Part shown: positions 50,936-59,801 of the stretch, in pieces | Position numbering within the stretch: position 1 is the stretch's first letter | Layout: the number at the start of each line of letters is the position of its first letter | Assembly: GCA_963711315.1 (NCBI GenBank) | Contig: CAVQDQ010000002.1 | Span: 62,001 to 126,000 of the forward strand | From: PALSA-612 sp963711315 | GTDB lineage: Bacteria > Actinomycetota > Thermoleophilia > Gaiellales > Gaiellaceae | Reading direction: 5' to 3' | DNA: 64,000 nucleotides | Position numbers and translations under genes: made by a program | The notes under the pieces: model-generated | What the model was told of the DNA's origin: nothing | The model's database searches: none | What the model saw: only the letters and a program-made list of their open reading frames with translations

Positions 50936-51298
50936 TCAGCCCCATGAAGGCGGCTCGTAGCGCTCGTTGACGGGCGAGCCGAACGTGACGAAGGTCAAGC
51001 CGTTCGGCCCGGCGACGGGGCAGCGGACAGCCGACGGGTCGATCCGAACGAACCGGCCGGGCTTGAGCTCGATCTCGTCGCCGTCGACCCGCAGCTGCCC
51101 GGAACCGGCGACGATGAACATCACCTCTTCCTGGCTCGACTCCGTCTCGTCGTGCTCCCGTCCCTCGACACCGGGCGGCAACTCGAAGTAGTTGAAGCCG
51201 AATGCGTGCGCGCCGAGTGCACGCCGGAGCTTCTTGACCGCGCCGCCGGGCCCCTCACCCGGCAGCTCGTCGACGTCCACGAACGAGTACCTCGTCAT
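50936..51298 (-). CDS. cupin-domain protein
   Basis: 120 residues: MTRYSFVDVDELPGEGPGG, FNYFELPPGVEGREHDETES (cupin motif 1 with His and Glu) and GSGQLRVDGDEIELKPGRFV with a late FVTFGSP. A single small beta-barrel that may bind a metal. ATG 51298 replaces a longer, unsupported frame. It resembles the cupin at 57617-57936, including the SQEEV/GQEEI motif. Divergent from the flavin monooxygenase gene. Confidence 0.82.
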   Translation of the reverse strand: MTRYSFVDVDELPGEGPGGAVKKLRRALGAHAFGFNYFELPPGVEGREHDETESSQEEVMFIVAGSGQLRVDGDEIELKPGRFVRIDPSAVRCPVAGPNGLTFVTFGSPVNERYEPPSWG

Positions 51299-51342
51299 CG
51301 AATGAGCATACGTACCGGCCGGCGTCGTGTAGAACGGAAAGC

Positions 51343-52452
51343 GTGATCGTGGTGATCGGGGCGGGTGCGGCGGGGCTGGCGTCCGCCGCGATGCTGCAGG
51401 GCGCCGGTGAGCGTGTCGTCGTGCTGGAGCGGGACACGATCGGCGCGCCCTGGTCGGCGCGCTACGACAGGCTGCATCTGCACACCGTGCGCTGGCTCTC
51501 CGGCCTTCCGGGTTATCCAATGCCCAGGTCGTTCGGCAAGTGGCCTTCTCGCGAGCGGGTGCTCGAGTACTTGCAGCGGTATGCAGACCGGCATGCCCTC
51601 GACGTGCGGACGGGGGTCGAGGTCCAGCGAGTCGATCGCGGTGCCACGGGCTGGACGATCACGACCACCACGGGCGAATTCGAGGCCGACCGCGTGGTCG
51701 TCGCGACCGGCTATAGCAACGTGCCGTTCCTGCCGGACTGGCCGGGTGACTTCACAGGGGACCTCGTGCACTCAGCCGACTACCGCAACCCCGCCCCCTA
51801 CGCGGGCCGGCGCGTGCTGGTGGTCGGCGCGGGCAACTCGGGCGCGGAGATTGCGGTCGACGTGGCGGAAGGTGGCGCGGAAGCGACCTTCCTGGCGGTG
51901 CGAACGCCTCCGAGCATCGTCCGCCGCGACACCGTCGGCTTCCCCAGCCAGGTGCTCGGAGTCGCCACCGAGCACCTGCCCGTGCCGGTGGTCGATCGCA
52001 TCGGCTCGGGGCTTCGCCGCATCTCCGTCCCGGACCTCGCGCCGTACGGCCTCCCGGCGCCGGAGCGGCCGTATACCGAGTTCCTGCGCCGGCGCGTAAT
52101 CCCGATCCTCGACGTCGGCCTGATCGACGCGGTGCGAGAGGGTCGTGTCCGTGTCGTCGCCGCGCTCGAGCGGTTCGAAGGCCGGAGTGCAGTGCTGGCC
52201 GACGGCCGCTCGGTCGAGGTCGACGCCGTGATCGCGGCCACCGGCTTCCGTACCGGCCTGGAGCCACTCGTCGGCCACCTCGGCGTGCTCGACGAGCGGG
52301 GCGAGCCCGTCGTTCACGGCGCTCAGGAGCACCCCGCTGCCGCGGGCCTGCACTTCGTGGGCTACCGCGTCACGCTCGGCGGCACGCTCCGGCATGCCGG
52401 GATCCAGGCGAAGCAGCTCGCGGGAGCCCTCAAGGCGTCGCGATCCGCGTGA
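51343..52452 (+). CDS. FAD/NAD(P)-dependent flavin monooxygenase
   Basis: 369 residues of the flavin-containing monooxygenase/YUCCA/CzcO-like group. FAD motif VIGAGAAGLASAAMLQGAGE, ATG motif VVVATGYSNVPFLPDWPG, the FMO-like segment FTGDLVHSADYRNPAPYAGR, NADP motif LVVGAGNSGAEIAVDVAEGG and a second FAD-site segment IAATGFRTGLEPLV. The GTG start fits the family. It oxidises a small molecule, possibly an organosulfur or aromatic compound. Its end overlaps the convergent BNR gene by 23 bp. Confidence 0.9.
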   Translation: MIVVIGAGAAGLASAAMLQGAGERVVVLERDTIGAPWSARYDRLHLHTVRWLSGLPGYPMPRSFGKWPSRERVLEYLQRYADRHALDVRTGVEVQRVDRGATGWTITTTTGEFEADRVVVATGYSNVPFLPDWPGDFTGDLVHSADYRNPAPYAGRRVLVVGAGNSGAEIAVDVAEGGAEATFLAVRTPPSIVRRDTVGFPSQVLGVATEHLPVPVVDRIGSGLRRISVPDLAPYGLPAPERPYTEFLRRRVIPILDVGLIDAVREGRVRVVAALERFEGRSAVLADGRSVEVDAVIAATGFRTGLEPLVGHLGVLDERGEPVVHGAQEHPAAAGLHFVGYRVTLGGTLRHAGIQAKQLAGALKASRSA

Positions 52453-54208
52453 CCACCTGCTGCTGGTGGAAATACGGGTTCTCGCCGGAGCGGTTGAACG
52501 TCGAGACCGACGTCGTGTACGTCCAGCCCGCGGCCGAATCGATCCCGAAGTAGTCGCCGATGAACGTCCCCGACGAGCAGATGCACCCCGGGTGGAGGGC
52601 GGAGAGCTGCGGGTCCCAGGTGTTCTCGGACAGGCGGACGTTGTGGCCGATCGGCGCGAGGCCCGGCGTGTAGAACTGGATCGCCGTGTTGATGCAGTAG
52701 TTCGACTCGCCGCCGTCGGCACGTGGGTCGAACGCGATGCCGGAGCCCGCGAAGTCCGCTTCACCGCTCGCCGGGCAGCGAAGGCGCCGGTCGTAGAACG
52801 CGACAGAGACCTTGCCGTTCGGCGCGACGTTCAGATTGGGCTGCAGCGCTTCGGTCGAGCCGGCATTGTCGTTCACCTGAAACGGCGTCGTCCACGTTTG
52901 GCCGCCGTCGTAGGAGGCCATCAGGTACACGTTCGAGAGACCGGTCGAGCCGTCCTCGAAGGACACGTAGAGCGGGTAGGAGCCCTGTGCCGACAGCGCT
53001 GTCCCGACTGCAAACGTGTTCACGATCCCCTCGCGGAACGTGGTGTTGAGGTACGTCGGTGTCACCACGCCCTGGATCACAGGCAGTGGGCCGCCCCAAG
53101 TCTCGCCGCCGTCGCTCGACCACACGACGTAGATGTCGTTCGAGGCGAAGCCCTGCTGCTGCGGGTTGTTCGTGATCGTGGTGTACACGGTCCCGTCGGG
53201 TGCGACGTGCGGCAGCAGGTACGAGTCCCACCGCTTCCCCTTCACGGTCGGCAGCTCCTGCGGCGCCGTCCAGTCCGTGTGCGTGCCGTCCGCTCTCGCG
53301 TCGGCGTGCGACTCGTAGAGGATGGACGGGCTCTTCACGAACACCGTCCACATGACGTAGATGCGTCCCTGGTGGGGGCTCGACGGGTTCATGTCGATCG
53401 TGATCCACTGCTTGTCCGGGTCGCTCGTGTTCGCGTTCTTGGCCGTGTCGACATAGTCCGGTTCGCCGTTGTGCGTCGTGATCCAGCTGGCGGCAGGGGT
53501 CTTCCCTGGGATCGTCTCCCTCGGATGCACCGAGACCGATACGACCTCCGGTGGAACGGTCGGGTTGATCTGGTTCGAGCCGTTGTCGTACTTCTTGAAT
53601 CCGGCCTTGTCGTAATAGAACTGGTACGGGAGCACGAGCGAGTAGAAGTTGCCCCACGGGTCGAACGCGCCCACGGGATCGGTGTTGTCCGTCCAGCCTT
53701 CGTAGCCCGGCACGTGACCCTGCACGTCCCACGTGAGTCCGCCGTCGAAGGACTCATAGAAGCCGTTGAGGTGGTTGTAGCCCTCGGCCGATACGGCCCA
53801 CTTGCTCTGGCCGATCAGGTGCTGCGGGTCGGTGGGATCGACGCGGATGTCGGACTCGGAGTGGTCCTTGACGCGCATGGCCGGGTTGGTGACGTCCTGG
53901 GTCGCGTAGGGGCCGAGATCTTCGCCTGTCGTGGAGGCGCCTTTGCAGGGCGACATGCCGCCCTCGAGATAGCCGTCGGCCGCCGTGAGCGCGTCGAAGT
54001 AGGTGACTTCGGGGGCGTAGCAGCTCACTCTCTGCGTCGTCGCCGACACGCTGGTGACGCCGTTTGCCGCATAGCTCGCCGCGAAGTCCGCGTCGGTCTG
54101 CGTCCCCTGCGGCGGCGGGTCGAACGCCGGCCCACCTTCGGCGCCGCCCGCCGGCGCGACGAGCAGGAGCGCCGACGCGAGAACCGTCAGCTGGATCGAT
54201 CTCTTCAC
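52430..54208 (-). CDS. secreted BNR/Asp-box (sialidase-like propeller) protein
   Basis: 592 residues with a signal peptide (MKRSIQLTVLASALLLVAP). Asp-boxes: SFDGGLTWDVQG, SSDGGETWGG, SYDGGQTWTTPF. DPTDPQHLIGQSKWAVS and ITIDMNPSSPHQGRIYVMWT are typical of exo-alpha-sialidase-like propellers of actinobacteria. The arginine triad of true sialidases is not evident, so glycosidase activity is uncertain. It is secreted and may bind or cut glycans. Confidence 0.85.
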   Translation of the reverse strand: MKRSIQLTVLASALLLVAPAGGAEGGPAFDPPPQGTQTDADFAASYAANGVTSVSATTQRVSCYAPEVTYFDALTAADGYLEGGMSPCKGASTTGEDLGPYATQDVTNPAMRVKDHSESDIRVDPTDPQHLIGQSKWAVSAEGYNHLNGFYESFDGGLTWDVQGHVPGYEGWTDNTDPVGAFDPWGNFYSLVLPYQFYYDKAGFKKYDNGSNQINPTVPPEVVSVSVHPRETIPGKTPAASWITTHNGEPDYVDTAKNANTSDPDKQWITIDMNPSSPHQGRIYVMWTVFVKSPSILYESHADARADGTHTDWTAPQELPTVKGKRWDSYLLPHVAPDGTVYTTITNNPQQQGFASNDIYVVWSSDGGETWGGPLPVIQGVVTPTYLNTTFREGIVNTFAVGTALSAQGSYPLYVSFEDGSTGLSNVYLMASYDGGQTWTTPFQVNDNAGSTEALQPNLNVAPNGKVSVAFYDRRLRCPASGEADFAGSGIAFDPRADGGESNYCINTAIQFYTPGLAPIGHNVRLSENTWDPQLSALHPGCICSSGTFIGDYFGIDSAAGWTYTTSVSTFNRSGENPYFHQQQVVTRIATP

Positions 54209-54305
54209 CAGCTCCCCTTCCCTCGATCAGGATCGGGCCCCCGTTTCGTATCAAACCTGGACGAGCCCGCGCGGCCGCCGCCCTGGGGCTCGAGCTGACG
54301 AAGCG

Positions 54306-54343
54306 TCACGGGCCCGCCCGGTAAGGGGAAAACGGGCCCGTGA
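54306..54343. terminator. 11-bp inverted repeat downstream of TIGR03118 gene
   Basis: TCACGGGCCCG (54306-54316) and CGGGCCCGTGA (54333-54343) pair perfectly around a 16-nt loop. It lies 10 bp after the stop of the minus-strand TIGR03118 gene, before the BNR gene. No T tract. Confidence 0.55.
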
Positions 54344-54353
54344 ACGGTGTGAG

Positions 54354-55424
54354 CTAGCCGGTTGTGATCGTCCCGAAGAGGCCTTGGGTCTCCTCTTCCG
54401 GGCCGGCGGTGAAGAACAGCATGTTGGTCGGCCCGTTGTTCATGAGCTGGCCCTTGCCGAACTGGAGCGCCCAGAGGCCGTCGATGGCGATCGGCTTGTC
54501 GTCGGCGCCGCGGAGCGTCCCCCGATGGTGGTAGCTCCCGTCCGGATGCTGCTCGTAGGCATTGATCTCGCCGTCGCCGAAGTTGCCGACGAGGAGATCA
54601 CCGCTGAACCGGCCGAAGTTCGACGGTGCGAGAGCGACGCCCCACGGAGCGTTGAGCTGGCCACGGGTCGCGACCCGCCCGAGCAGGTTGCCGCTCGTGT
54701 CAAATGCGTCCACGATGCCCAGACCCTGCCCGGCGACCTCCTCGTCGGGCTCCTCCTCGTCCTGTTTCGCGTAGGCGACGAAAATCGTGCCGCCGACGTT
54801 CTGGATCCCGAACGGCGCGAACCCGTCCGGTAGCTTGGGATCGACGAACGCATCGGCATCGGCGATCGGGGTGAACGTCCCGTCGAAGACGTCGACGCGC
54901 GCGCCGAGGAAGTCCGCCGCGTAGAGCCGGTCCCCAGCGATCGCGAGGCCCGTGTAGACCGCGTCAGAATCGGGGACGGCGACCAGGGCGTGGTTGCCGC
55001 CGAACCAACCGGAGATCACGCCGGTCTGAGTCGCGAAGATGAACGAGGAGACTCCCGACAGTGCTCCCTCGGTGACCACGAAGCTCGAGCCTTCGTTCGC
55101 GACGAGGCCCGTCGGCGCTCCGCCCGGTATGGCGACGGTGAGCGGGACCTTCGTCCCGTTCGCCCGGTAGAGCGTGGAGACGTCGGTCTCGTTGTCGGCA
55201 ACCCACCACGGGCTCCCGGAGCGGGCGTCGAGCCCCCAGGCGTTGACAAGATCAGTGTCCTGAACGGGGGCCACCCCCAGTTGGTCGGAGACGAGCTTGG
55301 TGACGACGTAATCGTTCGGCTCCGCCGCGCTTGTGGCGCTCGCGAGAGCCGAGGCCGCCACGGCGGCGAGCACCAATGCCGCCGCTGCGATCCTGATGCG
55401 GAATCGTGCGTGCTGATCTCCCAT
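54354..55424 (-). CDS. TIGR03118-family secreted beta-propeller protein
   Basis: 356 residues with a signal peptide (AAAALVLAAVAASALASATS). The family layout is clear: DTDLVNAWGLDARSGSPWWV, DNETDVSTLYRANG, FAPFGIQNVGGTIFVAYAKQ, NAPWGVALAPSNFGRFSGDL and LMNNGPTNMLFFTAGPEEET. The function of TIGR03118 proteins is unknown; NHL-like propellers are expected. Start ATG 55424 has GGAGG 7 nt upstream. Confidence 0.92.
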   Translation of the reverse strand: MGDQHARFRIRIAAAALVLAAVAASALASATSAAEPNDYVVTKLVSDQLGVAPVQDTDLVNAWGLDARSGSPWWVADNETDVSTLYRANGTKVPLTVAIPGGAPTGLVANEGSSFVVTEGALSGVSSFIFATQTGVISGWFGGNHALVAVPDSDAVYTGLAIAGDRLYAADFLGARVDVFDGTFTPIADADAFVDPKLPDGFAPFGIQNVGGTIFVAYAKQDEEEPDEEVAGQGLGIVDAFDTSGNLLGRVATRGQLNAPWGVALAPSNFGRFSGDLLVGNFGDGEINAYEQHPDGSYHHRGTLRGADDKPIAIDGLWALQFGKGQLMNNGPTNMLFFTAGPEEETQGLFGTITTG

Positions 55425-55526
55425 ATGCACCTCCTCCTTCGCTCGTGGACTGGGCAGTCAGGGAGAGGCTCCTAAGAAATACGGTGCGGGCCCGCGATCG
55501 GTTCTCGAGCGTCTACGCTGTCGATC

Positions 55527-56174
55527 GTGCTGTCGCTGCCGGATGAGACCAAGCCGCGGCTGCGAGGCATCTCTCACCTCGCCGCGTTCCTGGTCGCGCT
55601 ACCGCTGGGCGTGTTGCTCGGCCTCTACGCGGACACGGCCCGCGAGCGAGTCGCCGTGATCTCATTTGCCGCGGCCGTGGCAGTCATGTTCGGCCTCAGC
55701 AGCCTCTACCACCGCGGCAACTGGTCACTCAGGCCTCGGCGGTGGCTGCAGTCGCTGGATCACGCCGGCATCTTCATCCTCATCGCCGGCACGTACACGG
55801 CCTTCGGGCTGCTCGTTCTCGAGGGCGCATGGAAGTGGGTCGTCCTCTCGATCGTATGGGCCGGGGCGGCATGCGCCATTGTCACCAGCCTCGCACGTCC
55901 CGCGCCGCCGCGATGGGTGACCGGAGCGCTGGCGCTCGCGATCGGCTGGTTAGGAGTCATCGTTGCGCCGCAGCTCATATTCCACCTAGGTGCCGGTGGC
56001 ATCGCCCTCGTCGTCGCCGGTGGGCTGGCGTACACGGCCGGTGCGGTGATCTTCGCGACGCAGAGGCCGAATCCGTTCCCGGCGACGTTCGGTTATCACG
56101 AGATCTTCCACCTGCTCGTGATCGCGGCCGTCTCGTGCCACTACGTGGCCGTGGCGTTCTTCGCGGTGTCCTAG
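55527..56174 (+). CDS. trhA: hemolysin III/TrhA-family membrane protein (PAQR)
   Basis: 215 residues with seven predicted membrane segments. PAQR metal motifs: GLSSLYHRGNW (SxxxH), LDHAGIFILIAGTYTAF (D-A-G) and GYHEIFHLLVIAAVSCHYVA (HxxxH). Bacterial members were named hemolysin III; a role in membrane fluidity/energetics is reported for TrhA. The gene is convergent with, and overlaps by 4 bp, the MshEN-like gene. Confidence 0.92.
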   Translation: MLSLPDETKPRLRGISHLAAFLVALPLGVLLGLYADTARERVAVISFAAAVAVMFGLSSLYHRGNWSLRPRRWLQSLDHAGIFILIAGTYTAFGLLVLEGAWKWVVLSIVWAGAACAIVTSLARPAPPRWVTGALALAIGWLGVIVAPQLIFHLGAGGIALVVAGGLAYTAGAVIFATQRPNPFPATFGYHEIFHLLVIAAVSCHYVAVAFFAVS

Positions 56175-56665
56175 ACGGCCTCGGCCGAGCTTTCCTCCGC
56201 GCGCTTCAACTTCCGCTCTTTGCGCGTAAGCCGCGCCTCCTGCTTCGCGAGCTCACGTTCACGGGCATCGAGCTCCTCCTCACGCTGCCGCAGCAGTGCG
56301 ACTAGAGGATCCTCCGGCAGCTCGTACACGGCGGGCTTGCCGATCTCCTCCGCAGGCGTTTCCTGTGCCTCGTCGCGATCCTTATCCGCGTGTAGCCCGC
56401 GCCGGATGAGGTGGAGATGCTCGATCTTTGCCATGAGCCCGCTACCGAAGCCGCCTTCTTCGTCGAGCGACCTGCCTGTCTGGGCGGCCAGTGCCTTCGC
56501 GAGGGTCCGCCGCGCGATCAGCGATCGCTGTAGCAGGATCTCCCCGAGCGGCTGACTGGTCTCCATCTGTACGGCGAGTGCCCCCTCGACGTCGTCGTTC
56601 GTAACGAGCCCTTGCTCGACGAGAACGGCGCCCAACGGCCGTTGTGTCTCTCGACCTGATTCCAT
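56171..56665 (-). CDS. MshEN-domain protein with coiled-coil tail
   Basis: 164 residues. Two short repeats, RPLGAVLVEQGLVTNDDVEG and QPLGEILLQRSLIARRTLAK, match the N-terminal MshEN/GspE_N domain found in type II secretion and type IV pilus ATPases, which can bind c-di-GMP. No ATPase follows. The C-terminus is a charged coiled coil (RQREEELDARERELAKQEAR). It may be a stand-alone c-di-GMP-responsive adaptor; that is inference. Confidence 0.75.
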   Translation of the reverse strand: MESGRETQRPLGAVLVEQGLVTNDDVEGALAVQMETSQPLGEILLQRSLIARRTLAKALAAQTGRSLDEEGGFGSGLMAKIEHLHLIRRGLHADKDRDEAQETPAEEIGKPAVYELPEDPLVALLRQREEELDARERELAKQEARLTRKERKLKRAEESSAEAV

Positions 56666-56796
56666 TTGCCCTAACCCCCCTTGCCCCCACGACGAACGGC
56701 ACGCGTTCGCCGAACTGCTCTATGAGCATGGGGAATGAACGGTGACGCCGAAACCCTCGAACGAGCGATCTAGCTCCAGAAAGTCGTCAGGCCGGT

Positions 56797-57438
56797 CTAG
56801 TTTCCGACGTCGTATGTGACGTGCACGACTCCTGGCGCCTCCACCGCTCGCACCTGGTTGAGCTCCAGCCCGGCGTCTCCGAGGTTCTCGAACAGCCGAG
56901 CGCCTCCGCCCAGCAGGACGGGGGCGATCGAGATCTCCATCTCGTCGATCAGCCCTGCCGCCAGGTACTGCTGCGCCACGCTTGCTCCACCACCGAGTGA
57001 CACGTCCTTGCCGCCGGCAGCGTCCCTGGCCTGTTCGAGCGCGGACTCGACCCCGTCGGTGACGAAGTGAAACGTGGTGCCCCGTAGCTCCAGTGGCTCG
57101 CGGGCGTGGTGCGTGAGGACGAAGACGGGCCGATGGAAGGGCGGGTCGTCTCCCCACCAGCCTTGCCAGGGAGGCTCGCCCCAAGGGCCGGGGCCGCCCC
57201 CGAACATGTTTCGGCCCATGATGGTTGCGCCGACGTTGTGGGACCATCCCTCGACGACCGGCGTGCTGGCGTTGACCTCGCCGCCCGAGTCACCGTGCGC
57301 CTCGCGGAAGGCAGCGAGCGGGAAGACCCATTCGTGCAACTCCTCGCCGCGCTTGCCGAGCGGATCCTGCTCGCTCTGTTCCGGGCCGGCGACGAAGCCG
57401 TCGAGCGACATCGAGATGTTGAATCGCAGCTTGCTCAT
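56797..57438 (-). CDS. dihydrofolate reductase/RibD C-terminal family protein
   Basis: 213 residues: FNISMSLDG FVAGPEQSEQD start, NVGATIMGRNMFGGGPGPWG, PPFHRPVFVLTHHAREPLEL, DVSLGGGASVAQQYLAAGLI and ISIAPVLLGGGARLFENLGD. This is the common actinobacterial RibD_C/DHFR-like flavin- or NADPH-using family of unknown substrate, not the essential folate enzyme. Confidence 0.92.
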   Translation of the reverse strand: MSKLRFNISMSLDGFVAGPEQSEQDPLGKRGEELHEWVFPLAAFREAHGDSGGEVNASTPVVEGWSHNVGATIMGRNMFGGGPGPWGEPPWQGWWGDDPPFHRPVFVLTHHAREPLELRGTTFHFVTDGVESALEQARDAAGGKDVSLGGGASVAQQYLAAGLIDEMEISIAPVLLGGGARLFENLGDAGLELNQVRAVEAPGVVHVTYDVGN

Positions 57439-57616
57439 CGTGCCTCCAATCTCGCGGTACCCGTTGGACCGGCGTGATAGGCATGACTCATCGCTGTCGC
57501 CCAGCGTAGATTTTGAGCGATGGCGAGAGGGAGTGGTGCGCCGACGTTGCCGAAGCGATCGAACGGCTCACCGCGGCGGCCGAGCCGGACTACGTCGTTT
57601 GTCCGGGAGCCCGACC
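57439..57616. other. short gene-free stretch
   Basis: About 180 bp between the DHFR-like start and the cupin stop. Nothing recognisable beyond a presumed promoter. Confidence 0.4.
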
Positions 57617-57936
57617 CTAACCGTCGACCACGGCTCCGACGACGACGTAGGCCAGACCCTCGGGGCCTGCGACGACCTGCCGCGTCTCGTCCGGCGAGAC
57701 GAGCACGAACCGTCCTGGCTCGAGCGCGATCTCCTCATCGTCGATGCGGATCACGCCGCTGCCCTCGACGGGGATGTAGATCTCTTCCTGGCCTGACTCG
57801 CGCTCGTCGTGCTCTTTGCCCTCCTGCTCGGGCTGGGAGTCGAACCGGTTGAGCCTGATCGCGCGGCGCCGAGCTCCTGCGCGATCAGCTTGCGCCGGCC
57901 CTCGAACGATGTCGCATCGACGATGGCGTACGTCAC
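57617..57936 (-). CDS. cupin-domain protein (frameshifted)
   Basis: The two frames join near 57860: MTYAIVDATSFEGRRKLIAQ, ELGA, then FDSQPEQEGKEHDERESGQE and VIRIDDEEIALEPGRFVLVS, ending VVVGAVVDG. This is a single cupin barrel like the one at 50936-51298. Its ATG overlaps the stop of the SRPBCC gene (ATGA), so the two are co-translated. Confidence 0.75.
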
Positions 57937-58379
57937 CGAGACGCCTCGACTCGCTGTTTGAGCGCCGCGTTCATCTGCTCGAAGCCCGCCTCGGTCTTGG
58001 CGAGAATGCCCTTGACGAGGCCGACGAGGATGCCCGTGAACCGTTCCCGGTGGACGAACCGGCTGCGCTCCCCGTCGAGGGCCTCGATTCGGAAAGTGTG
58101 CTCACCGTCGAAGATGCCGGGAACCAGGAGCCGGCCGTTCCACCTCAGCTCGCGGTCCGGCTCGACGGCCAGGACCGTCGGCGTGATCGTCATTCCCTTG
58201 CCGCCAGGCGGCTCCAGTCGAACTGTGAGTCGTTCGCCCTCTTGCGCCGTGCCTGCGATCGAGCGGATGAACGGGTTCCAGTCTCCGTAGGCCGGGAAGT
58301 CGGTCAAGACGCTCCAGACGGCCGCAGGAGGTGCGTCGATCTCGATCGTTGCCTCGATCTCTCGCATCGCTCGCGACAC
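57933..58379 (-). CDS. SRPBCC-family protein
   Basis: 148 residues: REIEATIEIDAPPAAVWSVL, TDFPAYGDWNPFIRSIAG, RELRWNGRLLVPGIFDGEHT and FVHRERFTGILVGLVKGILA. START/polyketide-cyclase-like fold with a hydrophobic pocket; ligand unknown. The start could be ATG 58379 or the internal ATG 58367. First gene of a two-gene unit with the cupin. Confidence 0.88.
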   Translation of the reverse strand: MSRAMREIEATIEIDAPPAAVWSVLTDFPAYGDWNPFIRSIAGTAQEGERLTVRLEPPGGKGMTITPTVLAVEPDRELRWNGRLLVPGIFDGEHTFRIEALDGERSRFVHRERFTGILVGLVKGILAKTEAGFEQMNAALKQRVEASR

Positions 58380-58450
58380 CGTAGTTGACCGCAGCCGGAT
58401 CGGTTCCGTCGCAGATGCCCATCCGTTCGGGCCGATCGGTAGAAGAGGAG

Positions 58451-58642
58451 CTAGCTCACGTCGTCGTTGCCCGCGCGCGCGGCGAGGAACGCGCCCCAGT
58501 CGAACGATCCCTCATGGATAAAACGCACGAGCTCGATCTCGTTCTTGGTCAAGGCGGGCGATGTCGCATCGATCTGCGATCGGAGGTGCTCCTTCACGGC
58601 GGACGCCGTGAAATTCCGCAGGAAGTGCCTGATGCCGTTCAT
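58451..58642 (-). CDS. small hypothetical protein, 63 residues
   Basis: MNGIRHFLRNFTASAVKEHL, RSQIDATSPALTKNEIELVR, FIHEGSFDWGAFLAARAG. Protein-like and soluble, no family recognised. GGGAAG lies directly before the ATG, which is close for a ribosome binding site. Confidence 0.5.
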   Translation of the reverse strand: MNGIRHFLRNFTASAVKEHLRSQIDATSPALTKNEIELVRFIHEGSFDWGAFLAARAGNDDVS

Positions 58643-58656
58643 CTTCCCATTATGCG

Positions 58657-58918
58657 ACGACTTCAGCATGCACACGGTCGGCAGCGAACCGGGTCGAGAC
58701 CGAGTGACCACCGGGGCGCACATTGCATTCATCGCGCCGAGCGCGAACGCAGTGAAACAGTGGCACGGCGCTGCACTGCGTCACGGTGGGAGGGACAACG
58801 GCCCACCTGGCCTGCGGCCGGAGTACAGCGGTCTTACTTCGCGGCGTTCATCGTTGATCCCGACGGCAACAACGATGAGGCCGTGTTTCATGAGGAAGGC
58901 TCGGAGTCCATTGCTTAA
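58657..58918 (+). pseudogene. VOC/glyoxalase C-terminal fragment
   Basis: Two frames carry the second half of a VOC protein: TTGAHIAFIAPSANAVKQWH, GAALRHGGRDNGPPGLRPEY, then YFAAFIVDPDGNNDEAVFHE to TAA. The first half is missing and there is an indel near 58830. This is a decayed gene at the left edge of the RNA island. Confidence 0.65.
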
Positions 58919-59045
58919 TTGCGATCGACATTTCGCAATGGTTATCTCCTGCAGGTGGATGTAACTTTGTTAGATGTTCGTTTAGAAGTCTTGCGCATGT
59001 CCGCTGTTTCGTCTACGCTCCGAGACGGCAACTAGCCACGAGACC
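58919..59045 (+). promoter_or_regulatory. AT-rich leader of the RNA island
   Basis: AT-rich compared with its surroundings (for example around TAACTTTGTTAGATGTTCG). It precedes a small ORF and terminator and probably holds a promoter. Exact hexamers cannot be fixed. Confidence 0.35.
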
Positions 59046-59180
59046 ATGCTGAACACTGTCAACAACCCAATGCTTACCGAAGCGGCGACCGCCGCGTCGG
59101 TGTCGCCGTGCTGGCACAGCTTCGATGAGAAGCGCCGGCCCGGTTACGTCCTAGCCCTCGCTGGGAGGTGTGCGCGCTAG
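59046..59180 (+). CDS. small ORF, 44 residues, unknown
   Basis: ATG to TAG encoding MLNTVNNPMLTEAATAASV and PCWHSFDEKRRPGYVLALAG. It looks protein-like, with a Cys-Trp-His start of the second half and a C-terminal Cys. It is followed 30 bp later by a strong terminator, so it is its own transcription unit at the start of the RNA island. I do not recognise it; small phage-type proteins have this size. Confidence 0.5.
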   Translation: MLNTVNNPMLTEAATAASVSPCWHSFDEKRRPGYVLALAGRCAR

Positions 59181-59209
59181 CTCCCTAGCCGCATAACAAG
59201 CCAGTCGAG

Positions 59210-59239
59210 GGCGACCCAATCGGGTCGCCTTTGTTGTTT
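59210..59239 (+). terminator. rho-independent terminator
   Basis: GGCGACCC (59210-59217), loop AATC, GGGTCGCC (59222-59229), then TTTGTTGTTT. A canonical intrinsic terminator following the small ORF. Confidence 0.92.
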
Positions 59240-59650
59240 CTGGAGGCACTCAGTCAACGTCGGAACGGAAGGTGATGCTCAGCTTGAATAAATCTAGATC
59301 GAATCGAGGCCCCGCCTGAGAGAGAAAGACCCTCGGCGCTTGGCGCTGAAATAGCGCAATAATTACGCGTGTGCTTTAGCTTGTGATTTTTCGGAACAGC
59401 GCGCGAGGCTCGGGCTCCAAAGCTCCTCCACGTAGGACGGCGATCTCCCGATGTGCAACGGAGTTTCGTCGATCCAGGGTCGAAGGGTTGGCGAGTGGCT
59501 TGGAAAACATCGTTCGGCTTCGGGCCGAACGTGACAGAGAAGACGGCCGTTCGCGCTCGCGGACTGGGTCTCGCTGGTGCGTCGATCTCCTCGTAGAGGG
59601 AGATGGACGGAGACGCGAAACGTGCCGGACCCCGCCCTGCATTGCACCGA
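59240..59650 (+). other. leader region of the tRNA array, no gene recognised
   Basis: About 410 bp. The part near 59275-59400 is AT-rich (TGAATAAATCTAGATCG, CAATAATTACGCG) and likely contains the array promoter. A perfect hairpin with a TTCGG-type loop lies near 59512-59531 (CGTTCGGC / GCCGAACG). I see no protein gene. Confidence 0.45.
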
Positions 59651-59722
59651 TCCGGGATCGTCTAAACGGCAGGACGCCACGCTCTGAACGTGGAGATTGA
59701 GGTTCGAGCCCTCGTCCCGGAG
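59651..59722 (+). tRNA. tRNA-Gln(CTG)
   Basis: First tRNA of the array. Acceptor TCCGGGA/TCCCGGA fully paired, anticodon arm CCACG CTCTGAA CGTGG (anticodon CTG, reads CAG), T loop TTCGAGC, discriminator G. No CCA encoded. Confidence 0.93.
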
Positions 59723-59728
59723 CTCGAC

Positions 59729-59801
59729 GGGCGGGAAGCTCAGGAGGCAGAGCGCTTCTCTGATAAGGAAGAGGTGGCTGGTTCGACTCCAGCCCCGCCC
59801 A
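59729..59801 (+). tRNA. tRNA-Ile(GAT)
   Basis: Acceptor GGGCGGG/CCCGCCC, anticodon arm CTTCT CTGATAA GGAAG (GAT, reads ATC), T arm GCTGG TTCGACT CCAGC, discriminator A. Its 3' half plus the following spacer is duplicated after the next tRNA. Confidence 0.93.
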
